DNA of 64,000 bases from Aulosira sp. FACHB-615 (GCF_014698045.1 NZ_JACJSE010000011.1:1-64000), one strand, 5' to 3'. Counted from the first letter of the stretch, positions 54,864-63,236 are shown. Program-made: numbers and translations. Notes: generated by a model not told the origin, from the sequence alone.

Positions 54864-55247
54864 TTTTATTCTTGAGTTATCTGATCAAAGCTTACAAATA
54901 CTAAGGTTCCCCAACAAAAAAGCAAACTAACAATTCAGTTATTTAAATTTTCTCTAATGTTATTAACTTAATTAAACAAGTGTGAATTTTTTGTAATTGA
55001 AGCTCGATAAGAGAGGCTAGAGGTTAGGGGCTAGTACAACAAGGCAAAAGTAAAACGGCAAAAGTAAAAAGAAATAATAACGACATCACAAGCCTTTTAG
55101 TAATTTCTTATGGTCTGTTTATTTACGCCATACTGTGCTAGGGGTTGTAAATAAGTGAAAAAATCCTAAATTAATTACAAACACCTCTACCTTGTCTACT
55201 TTGTCTACCCCGTCACCCTTGTCGCCCTTGTCTCGATTATTCACATA
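54864..55247. other. Intergenic region with repeat elements
   Basis: No gene. It holds a GAGGCTAGAGGTTAGGGGCT heptamer tract (about 55012-55035), a family 1 element in reverse (55031-55141) and a CTTGTCTCC-type tract (about 55185-55247) whose end gives the stop codon of the CheR gene. Confidence 0.6.
55031..55141 (-). repeat. MITE-like element, family 1, copy E (reverse)
   Basis: CTAGTACAACAAGGCAAAAG at the left and TTTACGCCATACTGTGCTAG at the right are the reverse of copies A-C. It lacks the extra CACTTCGACTACTTCGG segment. Confidence 0.8.
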
Positions 55248-56441
55248 TCAAAACTGTAATCTGTAGATGCGTTGCCAAAGTAAATCAGCACTGGTTTTAT
55301 CTCCCTGCTGTTCTTTGAGTAAGGCTAAATGAGTCAATCCTGCTTCATGATTAGGTTGCAGATAAATTGCTTTACGAAAAGATTCTCCAGCTTGTTCGTT
55401 TTGTCCCATTGCTTGCTGTACTTCACCAAGCAAAACATAAGCTTCGGCATTGATTTGATTTTGCTTGAGGTATTCTTTACATAGTTGAATTGCATCTTCT
55501 AAGCGACCTTGATTAGCTGCAAGTTTAGCTAAATCGAATAAATTACTATTAGAATGATTTACAGATATATCTTGGGGTGACGCAATTTCTACCTTGTTGT
55601 GAATAGTCAATTCAGATGATTTTTGTGTAGTTATCAAATCTTGGTGATGACTCAATTTTTGATAAGCGATCGCTGAAGATTGACGGACAGCGACTAATTG
55701 AGTCTTCATGAGTAATGTAGCTTCGGCAGACGCAACAAATAATAAACCTTCTTTAGCAAGTAAATTTTCGAGAATGCGAATGGTTTGTTCTCTAGTCTTA
55801 CTGTCAAAATAGATTAATAAATTGCGGCAAAAAACTATATCATATTTTTGTTGATAGACACTAAAATTAGTATCGGCTAAATTACCGTTGATAAACCTTA
55901 CCAAATTTTTGATTGATGATTGCAAATAATATTTAGAATCAATTAATTTAAAATAATTTGCTTGAGCAGTAAAATTATGACCACGAAATGAGTGTTTATC
56001 ATAAATTGCTGTTTGGGCTTTTAACAAACATTGTTTACTAATATCAACAGCATCAATGTGAAATTGAGTAGATGTTAACCCAGCTTCTAATAACGCGATC
56101 GCAATCGAATATGGTTCTTCACCAGTGGCGCAAGGTACACTTAAAACCCGCAACACACCTTGCGGTTTTTTAGGCAACCATTCTGATAATACATAGCTTT
56201 TGAGCAGCGCAAATGATTCTGGTTCCCGAAAAAACCAAGTTTCTGGAATAATCACATTCTCAATTAATGCTTCCCATTCTTGGGGAGAATCTTGTAAATA
56301 TCCCCAATAGCTAGACATCTCTGATATACCGCAATCTGCCATTCGTTGATAAATCGCACTAGCGATCGCACCAGAACCAATTGAGTTAACATCTAAACCA
56401 ATTTTGCTTCTCAGTAAAGCTTCAATGACAGATTGCACCAT
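55248..56441 (-). CDS. cheR: CheR methyltransferase with TPR tail (WspC-like)
   Basis: 397 residues. The CheR domain (1-260) contains VIIPETWFFREPESFALLKS, LRVLSVPCATGEEPYSIAIA (SAM site), IDAVDISKQCLLKAQTAIYD and YDIVFCRNLLIYFD. The C-terminal part (about 310-397) has TPR units (LFDLAKLAANQGRLEDAIQL, AYVLLGEVQQAMGQNEQAGE). The CheR-TPR architecture equals WspC. It methylates the two MCPs encoded downstream. Confidence 0.92.
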   Translation of the reverse strand: MVQSVIEALLRSKIGLDVNSIGSGAIASAIYQRMADCGISEMSSYWGYLQDSPQEWEALIENVIIPETWFFREPESFALLKSYVLSEWLPKKPQGVLRVLSVPCATGEEPYSIAIALLEAGLTSTQFHIDAVDISKQCLLKAQTAIYDKHSFRGHNFTAQANYFKLIDSKYYLQSSIKNLVRFINGNLADTNFSVYQQKYDIVFCRNLLIYFDSKTREQTIRILENLLAKEGLLFVASAEATLLMKTQLVAVRQSSAIAYQKLSHHQDLITTQKSSELTIHNKVEIASPQDISVNHSNSNLFDLAKLAANQGRLEDAIQLCKEYLKQNQINAEAYVLLGEVQQAMGQNEQAGESFRKAIYLQPNHEAGLTHLALLKEQQGDKTSADLLWQRIYRLQF

Positions 56442-56579
56442 TATGACTGTCTTTAAATTACATCAGACTGGAGGCTAGGGGCTAGAGGCTAGAGATTAGT
56501 GTTTTTTATTCAGAAATCAGTTAATACTAACTAATTAAACAAAATATTCATACACATTCTCGTCCCTAACATCGAAGCC

Positions 56580-57047
56580 CTAAACTCTATTTAAAAGATT
56601 TTCCGATAAGAAATTTATTTGCTCTGTTTCCGATAACAAGGATTGAATATCAAGGCAATAAATCATTCCGCGTTCATCTACAATCATTTTGCCCAAATAT
56701 GGTGCTGTATCTATCTGAATATGAGCATCAATAAATTCAGTTTGAGATTTGTGCAATGTTTCCACTACTTGTTCTGCCATCAAACCCAAAATATGTTGAG
56801 TATGATTATCTCGACAATAGTTAACTAATATAATTCGCGTACTCCAGTTATCGCCACAGCTTTTACCCTGCATCAATTGACATAAATCAACAACTGGTAC
56901 AACAAAACCACGGTAGTTAAATACACCAGCTAGATATTTTGGTGTGTGTGGCAAGTTTTTGAGAATAACCAATGGTATAACTTCCACAACCTCTTGAGAT
57001 GCGATCGCATATCGTTCATTGCCAACCTTAAACAGTAACATGAGCAT
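56580..57047 (-). CDS. cheW: CheW coupling protein (WspB-like)
   Basis: 155 residues, single CheW domain: MLMLLFKVGNERYAIASQEV, PKYLAGVFNYRGFVVPVVDL, ILGLMAEQVVETLHKSQTEF. First gene of the chemosensory cluster, followed by cheR, two MCP genes, a second CheW, cheA, cheB and the REC-kinase. The cluster therefore has two different CheW proteins, as in Wsp. Confidence 0.9.
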   Translation of the reverse strand: MLMLLFKVGNERYAIASQEVVEVIPLVILKNLPHTPKYLAGVFNYRGFVVPVVDLCQLMQGKSCGDNWSTRIILVNYCRDNHTQHILGLMAEQVVETLHKSQTEFIDAHIQIDTAPYLGKMIVDERGMIYCLDIQSLLSETEQINFLSENLLNRV

Positions 57048-57071
57048 GTATTCATTTCCGTATGTTACTTA

Positions 57072-57207
57072 TAGGACTTACGCATCAAAACTAAAAATCA
57101 AGGGTTTTGGCGAGGGTATAGGGGTGTACTGATTCAAAATCCTTACACCCCAAACCCTTTCACCCTTACACCCAATCTCCACAGATAATTTTTGTGCGTC
57201 AGTCCTG
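57072..57207. repeat. MITE-like element, family 7 (GGACTTACGCA ends)
   Basis: TAGGACTTACGCA at 57072-57084 and TGCGTCAGTCCTG at 57195-57207 are inverse complements at all but two positions. Inside are AGGGTATAGGGGTGTA and TACACCC arms. Non-coding. It lies in the spacer (57048-57351) between LanM and the che cluster, which holds no gene. Confidence 0.78.
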
Positions 57208-57351
57208 ACTTACTCAAGTTACCCACTTTCGCCAAGAAACGAACGTGAATTCAATACAACTGCTCAGAAAGTTCTCATTTAGGTCAGTTTATCTGTTTGG
57301 GGAAGTAACGAACGGTATCCGTATCTCGCTCGGATCAATAAGCGGCTCAAT

Positions 57352-60300
57352 TTAATCAAACAGCAAAATAGCAGGTAATAACTTAGGATAACTCAGTCTT
57401 AATAATTCATAGCCAATTCCAGCCATACCATTGAACAAACCAGGATTATACATATCTTGGTGATGTGGAGAGAACAAATAGAAATGACCAGTTTCGTTAG
57501 CTTTGTTGACAATAGATGCAGCTAGTTTTTGGGCATCTGCTAATAAATCCGGATCTGAAAGCCTAGTAGCAGCTTCGAGGAGAACATCAACAATACCAAA
57601 GTTACCACAAGAGAGTCTGTCAACTAAATTTAAGTTACTGTTCTGGATGCTATTTAAACTACTTGTAATTTCTTGACAAATTTCTTCATCATCAAGTATT
57701 GTCAAACTACCCAAACGAGCTAACACAATACCCGCAGTACCATGACTCCAACCAAGGGGAAATGAATGATTTTGATTGTTGGTTTCGGCAAGCAAAAGAC
57801 TACGTTCATAGGCGATCGCCTCTTTTGCACCTAACAAGAAATTACCATCCAGAGTGATATCATATAATCTCAACAAAGCATAGGCAATACCAGCCGCACC
57901 ATAGGCAAACCCTGGTGACAGTTTCTTTTCTGCGGTATTCCAAGCTGTTATCCCTACATCACTGGTGATTCCCTGCTGTAATAGATGATTTCCACAGCTA
58001 ACAGCCTGTTCTAAATATCTTTGTTCCCCTGTAACTTTGTGGAAGGCGAGGAATGCTAACAAAGCACCCGCCGAACCTGAACTAATATTTAAATCTTGGT
58101 CTTTGCTAATGACTTCTGGTGTGATTAAACTGGCAAATTTTTGGGCATCATCTAACAAATTCGGTTCATTTAGCAAATTACCAATCTGCACTAATCCATA
58201 GATAAGTGAGCCTAATCCTGTGCAGATACCAACATCTATATTTTCATTTAATTCTGTGGAATCATCTAAGTTGAAATTACGTAAATTTTGCCGTAATGGT
58301 TGCAATCCCTTAAGCGCGAAATGACGATATTGTTCGTCTTTGGTAACTGACCATAATGCGGCTAAGAATAAAGCTACTCCACAACTGCCATCATATAAAT
58401 GATTCCCAAGAGCCTTTAACTGAAACCTGCGGAATTTCGCAACGTATTCCAAACCAATCCAAGCAGCATCATTCTCAGTAGAAAATGCCTGTGATTGAAT
58501 TTTTTCAGCAATGGCGATCGCCTGTTTTAAACCTTCTTCTTGGCTCAAGGTTGTCAGATTAAGCGCAGTTGCTTGTGGTGTTTCAACACTAGCAGCAAAA
58601 CTCTCTTCTAAAGGGTTAACAATACTACTATTAAAAGCCCCACGAATCACTTCTATTTGTCTGCTTAAATCATTATCACTAAGTTCATTAATTCGAGCTA
58701 TTACCTGTGGAAAAGTAGACATAAGACAATCTGCAAATGGCACAGATGACAATCCAGAAAATATCTGTTCACTATCTGTAATTGCACTAAAGTATGGAAT
58801 ATCCATCTGTAATGCTGCTTGCAATTCTTGTTCTAGCAATGGCCAAAATAAAGGTTTATTTTGCTCAGAAATATACGCTCGACTAAGAAGCTCAAGTTTT
58901 ATATTGCGGTCAACTCCATCTTTTAAATATTCGGCTCTTTGAGCATTACTTAATACAGAGGCATAAGTCTGAGTACCTCGAAACAAGAACCGAATTCGCT
59001 GATGATGAAAGTTCAATAATGGGCTATAATCACTCAATAAAAATTTTTGTTGTGCAATCATGAGAGAATATATTTTTTGAAATCCCATGATTAAATCTTC
59101 TACATAATTGTCTGGAGAGATTTGTAAATCTCCCAATTGAGGCAGATGCTTTCCATCTAAATTAATGGAGATTTCTTCATACTTCAGGTGCATTTTGTCA
59201 GTGTTAATATCGAGAAAAATAGGTGCATCATATTGACTATTTTCGACATCAGTTACCACTAATGGACTGAAATCACAAACTAATTTACCACCAAATACTA
59301 CGTGCCATTGAGGTAGTAAATGAGTCTGCAAAACGGAATCCTGTACAATAAATTTCAAAGCCAATTCCACAGCATTAAAAGATTGATTAGTATCTTCTTC
59401 CTCCTTGACTGTAGGGTGCATGATCGTTTCTAAATCAATCACAACTGGATGCTCACCACAAGCTATAAGGTTCTCAAGATGACAATCATTACCTTTTAGA
59501 ATATATAATAAACCTAATAAAACTCCAGTCCTCTGATAAAATCGCTTGATTGCCTGCTCATCTTCGCAAGGTGAATATTCGACAAACTCAACCCAACCAT
59601 GATTGGAGCGATTTAATATTTTTAAACACTTAAATGCTAAATCAGCTTCTTGTTGGTTAAACCAAGATAGGAAATTGAAATAGGCTTCATCTATATGTAA
59701 ACCCTTTGGTTTATAGACTAATTTTAAGCCAGAAGCAAAGGTAAGAATTATGACGGTGTGATGATCGTTATGAGGATCGGAAAGATTAGATTTAATTTCT
59801 ACAACCTGTCCTAAATCTGCATCAGGCTGGAATAATTGCTGAATTTCGCTGTAATCTGCGGCTAAGTGTGATAAAAATTCGCCAATAGCATCAACCCAAA
59901 AATCAATGGTGATAGCTAACAGCCTAGCTATCACAGGATATTCTAAGAAAAAGGTAATGAGTCCATCCTGATTGAGCATTTGTTGGATAAATTCTGTATA
60001 GCGATCGCGCTTCACATTATCATCCGACTGTCTTAGTATATAAGCAAGAGCAGATTGTCTAGTTGCACGAAAACTAGAAAATTTTAACTCCATAGCGTGA
60101 GCAGCCATCTCAGAAAAAGTAATCAACAATCTCCGCTCTAATAACCCATGCGCATTTTCTGAAAGTTGGTGATAATTTTGTCCGGCGCGTGCAGTTAATT
60201 TTTGTCTAGCTATATAAACAAATGGTAAAAATATTTCTTCAAAGGGAATTAATTCTTCAGAATCAACGCAGAGATACTCTATACCTTGTGAAAATGCAAC

Positions 60301-60603
60301 ATCAGCAGCTTTCACACCTTCATTTAATGTTTTAGTCCAAGCAGGTAAATTAACTCGATCAACCAAAGATACAGGCGCAACAGCACGACGCGCATCTTCT
60401 AAAGTCAACCCATCCCAGGCTAGGCGATTTTCAAATTTTTGATTGTCCCCATTAGCAACAGCTTCGCGCCACTTTTCTAATTTGCTATTTACTAAATCAT
60501 CTAAGTTTTTTAGCTGACTAACTACAAAATTAGAGCTAAGACGCTCCGATAATGTACTAGATTTTTCTACAATGCTAATTAATTGTTCTTGAGTAAATTC
60601 CAT
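57352..60603 (-). CDS. LanM-type (class II) lanthipeptide synthetase with degenerate cyclase zinc site
   Basis: 1083 residues, usual LanM length. The N-terminal DUF4135 dehydratase/kinase-like domain has LKLVYKPKGLHIDEAYFNFL, the catalytic loop GNDCHLENL (His375) and HPVVIDLETIMHP, so phosphorylation and elimination of Ser/Thr look intact. The C-terminal LanC-like half (from about 740) has GVALFLAALWSVTK-type barrel repeats and ends NPGLFNGMAGIGYELLRL. The usual zinc motifs WCHG and (C/H)-containing CHG/CCG are here WSHG (Ser953) and SCGN (Ser998, Cys999), so two of three expected ligands are serine. It lies downstream of five Cys-free NHLP precursors, which it probably modifies. Confidence 0.9.
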   Translation of the reverse strand: MEFTQEQLISIVEKSSTLSERLSSNFVVSQLKNLDDLVNSKLEKWREAVANGDNQKFENRLAWDGLTLEDARRAVAPVSLVDRVNLPAWTKTLNEGVKAADVAFSQGIEYLCVDSEELIPFEEIFLPFVYIARQKLTARAGQNYHQLSENAHGLLERRLLITFSEMAAHAMELKFSSFRATRQSALAYILRQSDDNVKRDRYTEFIQQMLNQDGLITFFLEYPVIARLLAITIDFWVDAIGEFLSHLAADYSEIQQLFQPDADLGQVVEIKSNLSDPHNDHHTVIILTFASGLKLVYKPKGLHIDEAYFNFLSWFNQQEADLAFKCLKILNRSNHGWVEFVEYSPCEDEQAIKRFYQRTGVLLGLLYILKGNDCHLENLIACGEHPVVIDLETIMHPTVKEEEDTNQSFNAVELALKFIVQDSVLQTHLLPQWHVVFGGKLVCDFSPLVVTDVENSQYDAPIFLDINTDKMHLKYEEISINLDGKHLPQLGDLQISPDNYVEDLIMGFQKIYSLMIAQQKFLLSDYSPLLNFHHQRIRFLFRGTQTYASVLSNAQRAEYLKDGVDRNIKLELLSRAYISEQNKPLFWPLLEQELQAALQMDIPYFSAITDSEQIFSGLSSVPFADCLMSTFPQVIARINELSDNDLSRQIEVIRGAFNSSIVNPLEESFAASVETPQATALNLTTLSQEEGLKQAIAIAEKIQSQAFSTENDAAWIGLEYVAKFRRFQLKALGNHLYDGSCGVALFLAALWSVTKDEQYRHFALKGLQPLRQNLRNFNLDDSTELNENIDVGICTGLGSLIYGLVQIGNLLNEPNLLDDAQKFASLITPEVISKDQDLNISSGSAGALLAFLAFHKVTGEQRYLEQAVSCGNHLLQQGITSDVGITAWNTAEKKLSPGFAYGAAGIAYALLRLYDITLDGNFLLGAKEAIAYERSLLLAETNNQNHSFPLGWSHGTAGIVLARLGSLTILDDEEICQEITSSLNSIQNSNLNLVDRLSCGNFGIVDVLLEAATRLSDPDLLADAQKLAASIVNKANETGHFYLFSPHHQDMYNPGLFNGMAGIGYELLRLSYPKLLPAILLFD

Positions 60604-60897
60604 AAGATATTAAAAACGTTCTAGAAAGTGATTAACAAATCTGAACACATTGCAAAAGACTAATTAAGTCTAATTCAAGTCAATACATTACTTGCTTTAT
60701 TCCAGCATCAAAAGTGTTTTTACTTGTTTATAGAATTAGTTGAACTGTTGTGTATAAAAATGCACAGTAGTCAGATGAAATTTAGATGAGAGTTAAGGTG
60801 TGAAAATCTATTTGAGGGATGAAGTAGTTATTCATCCCTCCCAACGCCATTTTTATGAAGATTTAGGGTATATTAAACTTTGGCTACGCTAAATAAT
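60604..60897. other. Spacer between precursor genes and LanM
   Basis: 294 bp with no frame of note. It contains the hairpin at 60814-60840 and AT-rich sequence that may hold the LanM promoter. Confidence 0.5.
60814..60840 (-). terminator. Hairpin between precursors and LanM, possible attenuator
   Basis: GAGGGATGAA-(7-base loop)-TTCATCCCTC is a perfect 10-bp stem, 58 bp after the last precursor stop on the minus strand. No strong T-run follows, so it may only partly stop transcription and keep precursor mRNA in excess over the synthetase. Confidence 0.6.
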
Positions 60898-61215
60898 CTA
60901 AGTCCAAGGTTCAACAACTTTTTTCACTGTCTTTTTCACAAATTTTATATATCCACCTCCTCCAGTGACAGCCTCTAATTCTTCATCGCTAATATTTTCA
61001 TCAACCTCTGGTGGTAACAATAGATAAAGTTGATTTGAACTCTGTTGTACAACCTCAATAGTCACACCTGAAGGTAAATTTGTCCCTAGTTCTTTTTCTA
61101 CAACTGCTTTCGCATCACTTAACAAGCGTTCTTTATATGCAGGATCTTCCATTGCCTTAGCAATTAAGCTATTCTTAAATTCTTCTACGTCAAATTCTTG
61201 ATGATTGCTACTCAT
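60898..61215 (-). CDS. NHLP-leader RiPP precursor 5
   Basis: 105 residues. The leader includes DVEEFKNSLIAKAMEDPAYK, ERLLSDAKAVVEKELG, VTIEVVQQSSNQLYLLLPPE and ISDEELEAVTGG. After the double-glycine site the core is short and cationic: GGYIKFVKKTVKKVVEPWT (two Thr, no Ser, no Cys, six Lys). It is related to nitrile-hydratase-like leader peptides and not a hydratase. Last gene of the precursor array, nearest LanM. Confidence 0.85.
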   Translation of the reverse strand: MSSNHQEFDVEEFKNSLIAKAMEDPAYKERLLSDAKAVVEKELGTNLPSGVTIEVVQQSSNQLYLLLPPEVDENISDEELEAVTGGGGYIKFVKKTVKKVVEPWT

Positions 61216-61257
61216 GATTTACCCTCCAATAGTTACTCGGCTACAGGCGGTAAGTCT

Positions 61258-61282
61258 TGATGGGGGTTTCAATTCCCCATCA
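61258..61282 (-). terminator. Hairpin between precursors 4 and 5
   Basis: TGATGGGG and CCCCATCA form an 8-bp stem around a GTTTCAATT loop in the spacer upstream of precursor 5. It may be a processing or attenuation hairpin. Confidence 0.5.
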
Positions 61283-61322
61283 TAGACATTCCTTTGTTGC
61301 CTTAATCCTGTTAAGGAAACTT

Positions 61323-61685
61323 TTATTTAAAAATTTTACTTATTGCTCTGGAAACTTTTGGAGATTGCTTAACAGCATAAGGACTTGCAGCTACAACGGC
61401 TGTGAAGATAAATCCTCCTGCTACAGCCTCCAACTCTTCCTCAGCAATTGCCTCATCATCAACAAATTGATCGATATCGACTGGCAATACTAAATAAAGT
61501 TCTTTTGGAGTTTGTTGTAGAACTTCAATTGTCAAATTTGCAGGTAATTGTTCACCTAATTCTTCTTGCAATACTGCTTTAGGGTTGTTCAACAAACGTT
61601 GTTTATAAGCAGAGTCTTCCATTGCCTTAGCAATGATACGTTCTTGAATTTCTAAAGCGTTGATGGTTTCAGAATTGATAGACAT
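61323..61685 (-). CDS. NHLP-leader RiPP precursor 4
   Basis: 120 residues. The leader has LEIQERIIAKAMEDSAYKQR, LLNNPKAVLQEELGEQLP, LTIEVLQQTPKELYLVLPVD and EEELEAVAGG. The core after Gly-Gly is FIFTAVVAASPYAVKQSPKV and SRAISKIFK: one Thr, four Ser, no Cys, hydrophobic then cationic. The leader is close to its neighbours and the core unrelated, as in precursor families served by one promiscuous enzyme. Confidence 0.87.
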   Translation of the reverse strand: MSINSETINALEIQERIIAKAMEDSAYKQRLLNNPKAVLQEELGEQLPANLTIEVLQQTPKELYLVLPVDIDQFVDDEAIAEEELEAVAGGFIFTAVVAASPYAVKQSPKVSRAISKIFK

Positions 61686-61777
61686 GGTTAATTCTCCAGT
61701 ATTGATTGAAGTTTAATTGTTTTTGTTATCATTCTTTTACAAGTTATAAATAGCAACTTGTAATTCAGGAATGATAT

Positions 61778-62155
61778 TTACTTTCGTCTTTGTTGCCACT
61801 TTTTCAGGGTATGTTCTATACCTGCAAAAACAGAAACTTGAGCAGCTGTGCTGGCAATCAATTTTGATACAAAGGATATTGATGCCCCTGCAACAGCCTC
61901 TAGTTCTGGCTGAGAAATAATTCCATCACGCACCAGTTCATCAATATCAATTGGTAATACTAAATAGAGTTGTTTGGGACTCTGTTGTAAAACCTCAACT
62001 GATAAATTTTCTGGTAAGTCAGCACCTAATTCTTCTGCTAAAACCGCTCTAGCATCACTTAATAAGCGTTGTTTATAGGCGGGATCTTCTATTGCTTTTG
62101 CAATGATAAGTTCTTGCAAACTTTCAGGACTCAATCCTTCAGAATTTGTAGTCAT
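61778..62155 (-). CDS. NHLP-leader RiPP precursor 3
   Basis: 125 residues. Leader: LQELIIAKAIEDPAYKQRLL, SDARAVLAEELGADLP, LSVEVLQQSPKQLYLVLPID and ISQPELEAVAGA (Gly-Ala instead of Gly-Gly at the cleavage site). Core: SISFVSKLIASTAAQVSVFA and GIEHTLKKWQQRRK, with five Ser, two Thr, no Cys and a very basic end. Confidence 0.87.
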   Translation of the reverse strand: MTTNSEGLSPESLQELIIAKAIEDPAYKQRLLSDARAVLAEELGADLPENLSVEVLQQSPKQLYLVLPIDIDELVRDGIISQPELEAVAGASISFVSKLIASTAAQVSVFAGIEHTLKKWQQRRK

Positions 62156-62327
62156 GATGGATGATGAATTTAGAGAACAGTTTGATGAATTGTTCTAACT
62201 TATACCAAGTCTCAATGAAGTGGAGTACATAGTTTCATAGAGTATTTAAACCAGTGTGATAGCTTTGAATACCTAGCTATGTACTCCATTCTTAGGCATT
62301 TGAATGATTTCGATGAAAAAGGTTATC

Positions 62328-62735
62328 TTAACCTTTGCGAGACTTGACGTTATAGTAAATTGAACCAATTACAGATGAGATTGTCGCACTAATACCTGAG
62401 ACACTTTGTAAAAGCTCTGACTTACTTTTTACGTTTCCAGGTTTAGTAATTCTTATGCGTAAGCCGCCGGCTACTGCTTCTAATTCTTCTTGGGTAATGA
62501 TGCCTTCGCGGACTAGTTGATCCAAATCTGTTGGTAGCACTAGATAAAGATGATTAGCACTTTGTTGCAATACTTGAATTGTGACATCGTCACTTAATTT
62601 CTCACCCAATTCTTCTTCTACTACTGCTTTAGCATCATTTAACAAACGTTGCTTGTAAGCAGGGTCTTCTATTGCTTTAGCAATAATACGCTCTTCTAAG
62701 GTGCTTGGGGTGAATTCTTCAGAGTTTATAGTCAT
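62328..62735 (-). CDS. NHLP-leader RiPP precursor 2
   Basis: 135 residues. Leader: LEERIIAKAIEDPAYKQRLL, NDAKAVVEEELGEKLS, VTIQVLQQSANHLYLVLPTD and ITQEELEAVAGG. Core: LRIRITKPGNVKSKSELLQS, VSGISATISSVIGSIYYNVK and SRKG, with ten Ser, two Thr and no Cys. The leader is nearly identical at DNA level to precursor 1, showing recent duplication with core divergence; both cores keep a PGNV motif. Confidence 0.88.
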   Translation of the reverse strand: MTINSEEFTPSTLEERIIAKAIEDPAYKQRLLNDAKAVVEEELGEKLSDDVTIQVLQQSANHLYLVLPTDLDQLVREGIITQEELEAVAGGLRIRITKPGNVKSKSELLQSVSGISATISSVIGSIYYNVKSRKG

Positions 62736-62804
62736 GGTTGCAGTTTAGTGAATTTGCTTGTGGGAAATATTCAATCTTGAAAATTACTATTTTCTTGCTT
62801 GCAC

Positions 62805-63236
62805 TTATTTAGGTCTTGTGGTGTGTCTTTGGCTTAAAACACCAAGAGTTAGGGCAGCCACAGCACTCTTTAAAGAGGCTTCAATATTTTTAAAATTTCG
62901 TGTCTGTCCATTCACATTTCCTGGGTGAATACTAATTTTCGCGCTCAATCGGCTGACAACACCACCACCTGCTACTGCTTCTAATTCTTCTTGGCTAATG
63001 ATGCCTTCACGAACTAGTTGATCAATATCTATTGGTAGCACTAGATAAAGATGATTAGCACTTTGTTGCAATACTTGAATTGTGACATCGTCACCTAATT
63101 TCTCACCCAATTCTTCTTCTACTACTGCTTTAGCATCACTTAACAAACGTTGCTTGTAAGCAGAGTCTTCCATTGCTTTAGCAATAATGCGATCTTCCAA
63201 TGTGGTTGGGTTAAATTCTTCAGAGTTGGTAGTCAT
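62805..63236 (-). CDS. NHLP-leader RiPP precursor 1
   Basis: 143 residues. Leader: LEDRIIAKAMEDSAYKQRLL, SDAKAVVEEELGEKLG, VTIQVLQQSANHLYLVLPID and ISQEELEAVAGG. Core: GVVSRLSAKISIHPGNVNGQ, TRNFKNIEASLKSAVAALTL and GVLSQRHTTRPK; many Ser/Thr, no Cys. First gene of the array; its promoter should lie in 63237-63405. Confidence 0.88.
   Translation of the reverse strand: MTTNSEEFNPTTLEDRIIAKAMEDSAYKQRLLSDAKAVVEEELGEKLGDDVTIQVLQQSANHLYLVLPIDIDQLVREGIISQEELEAVAGGGVVSRLSAKISIHPGNVNGQTRNFKNIEASLKSAVAALTLGVLSQRHTTRPK

Noticed and set aside
60898..63236. Nitrile hydratase alpha subunits
   Set aside because: Only the leader-like region is related; the metal-binding CxxCSC motif is absent and the proteins end in variable cores after a Gly-Gly site.
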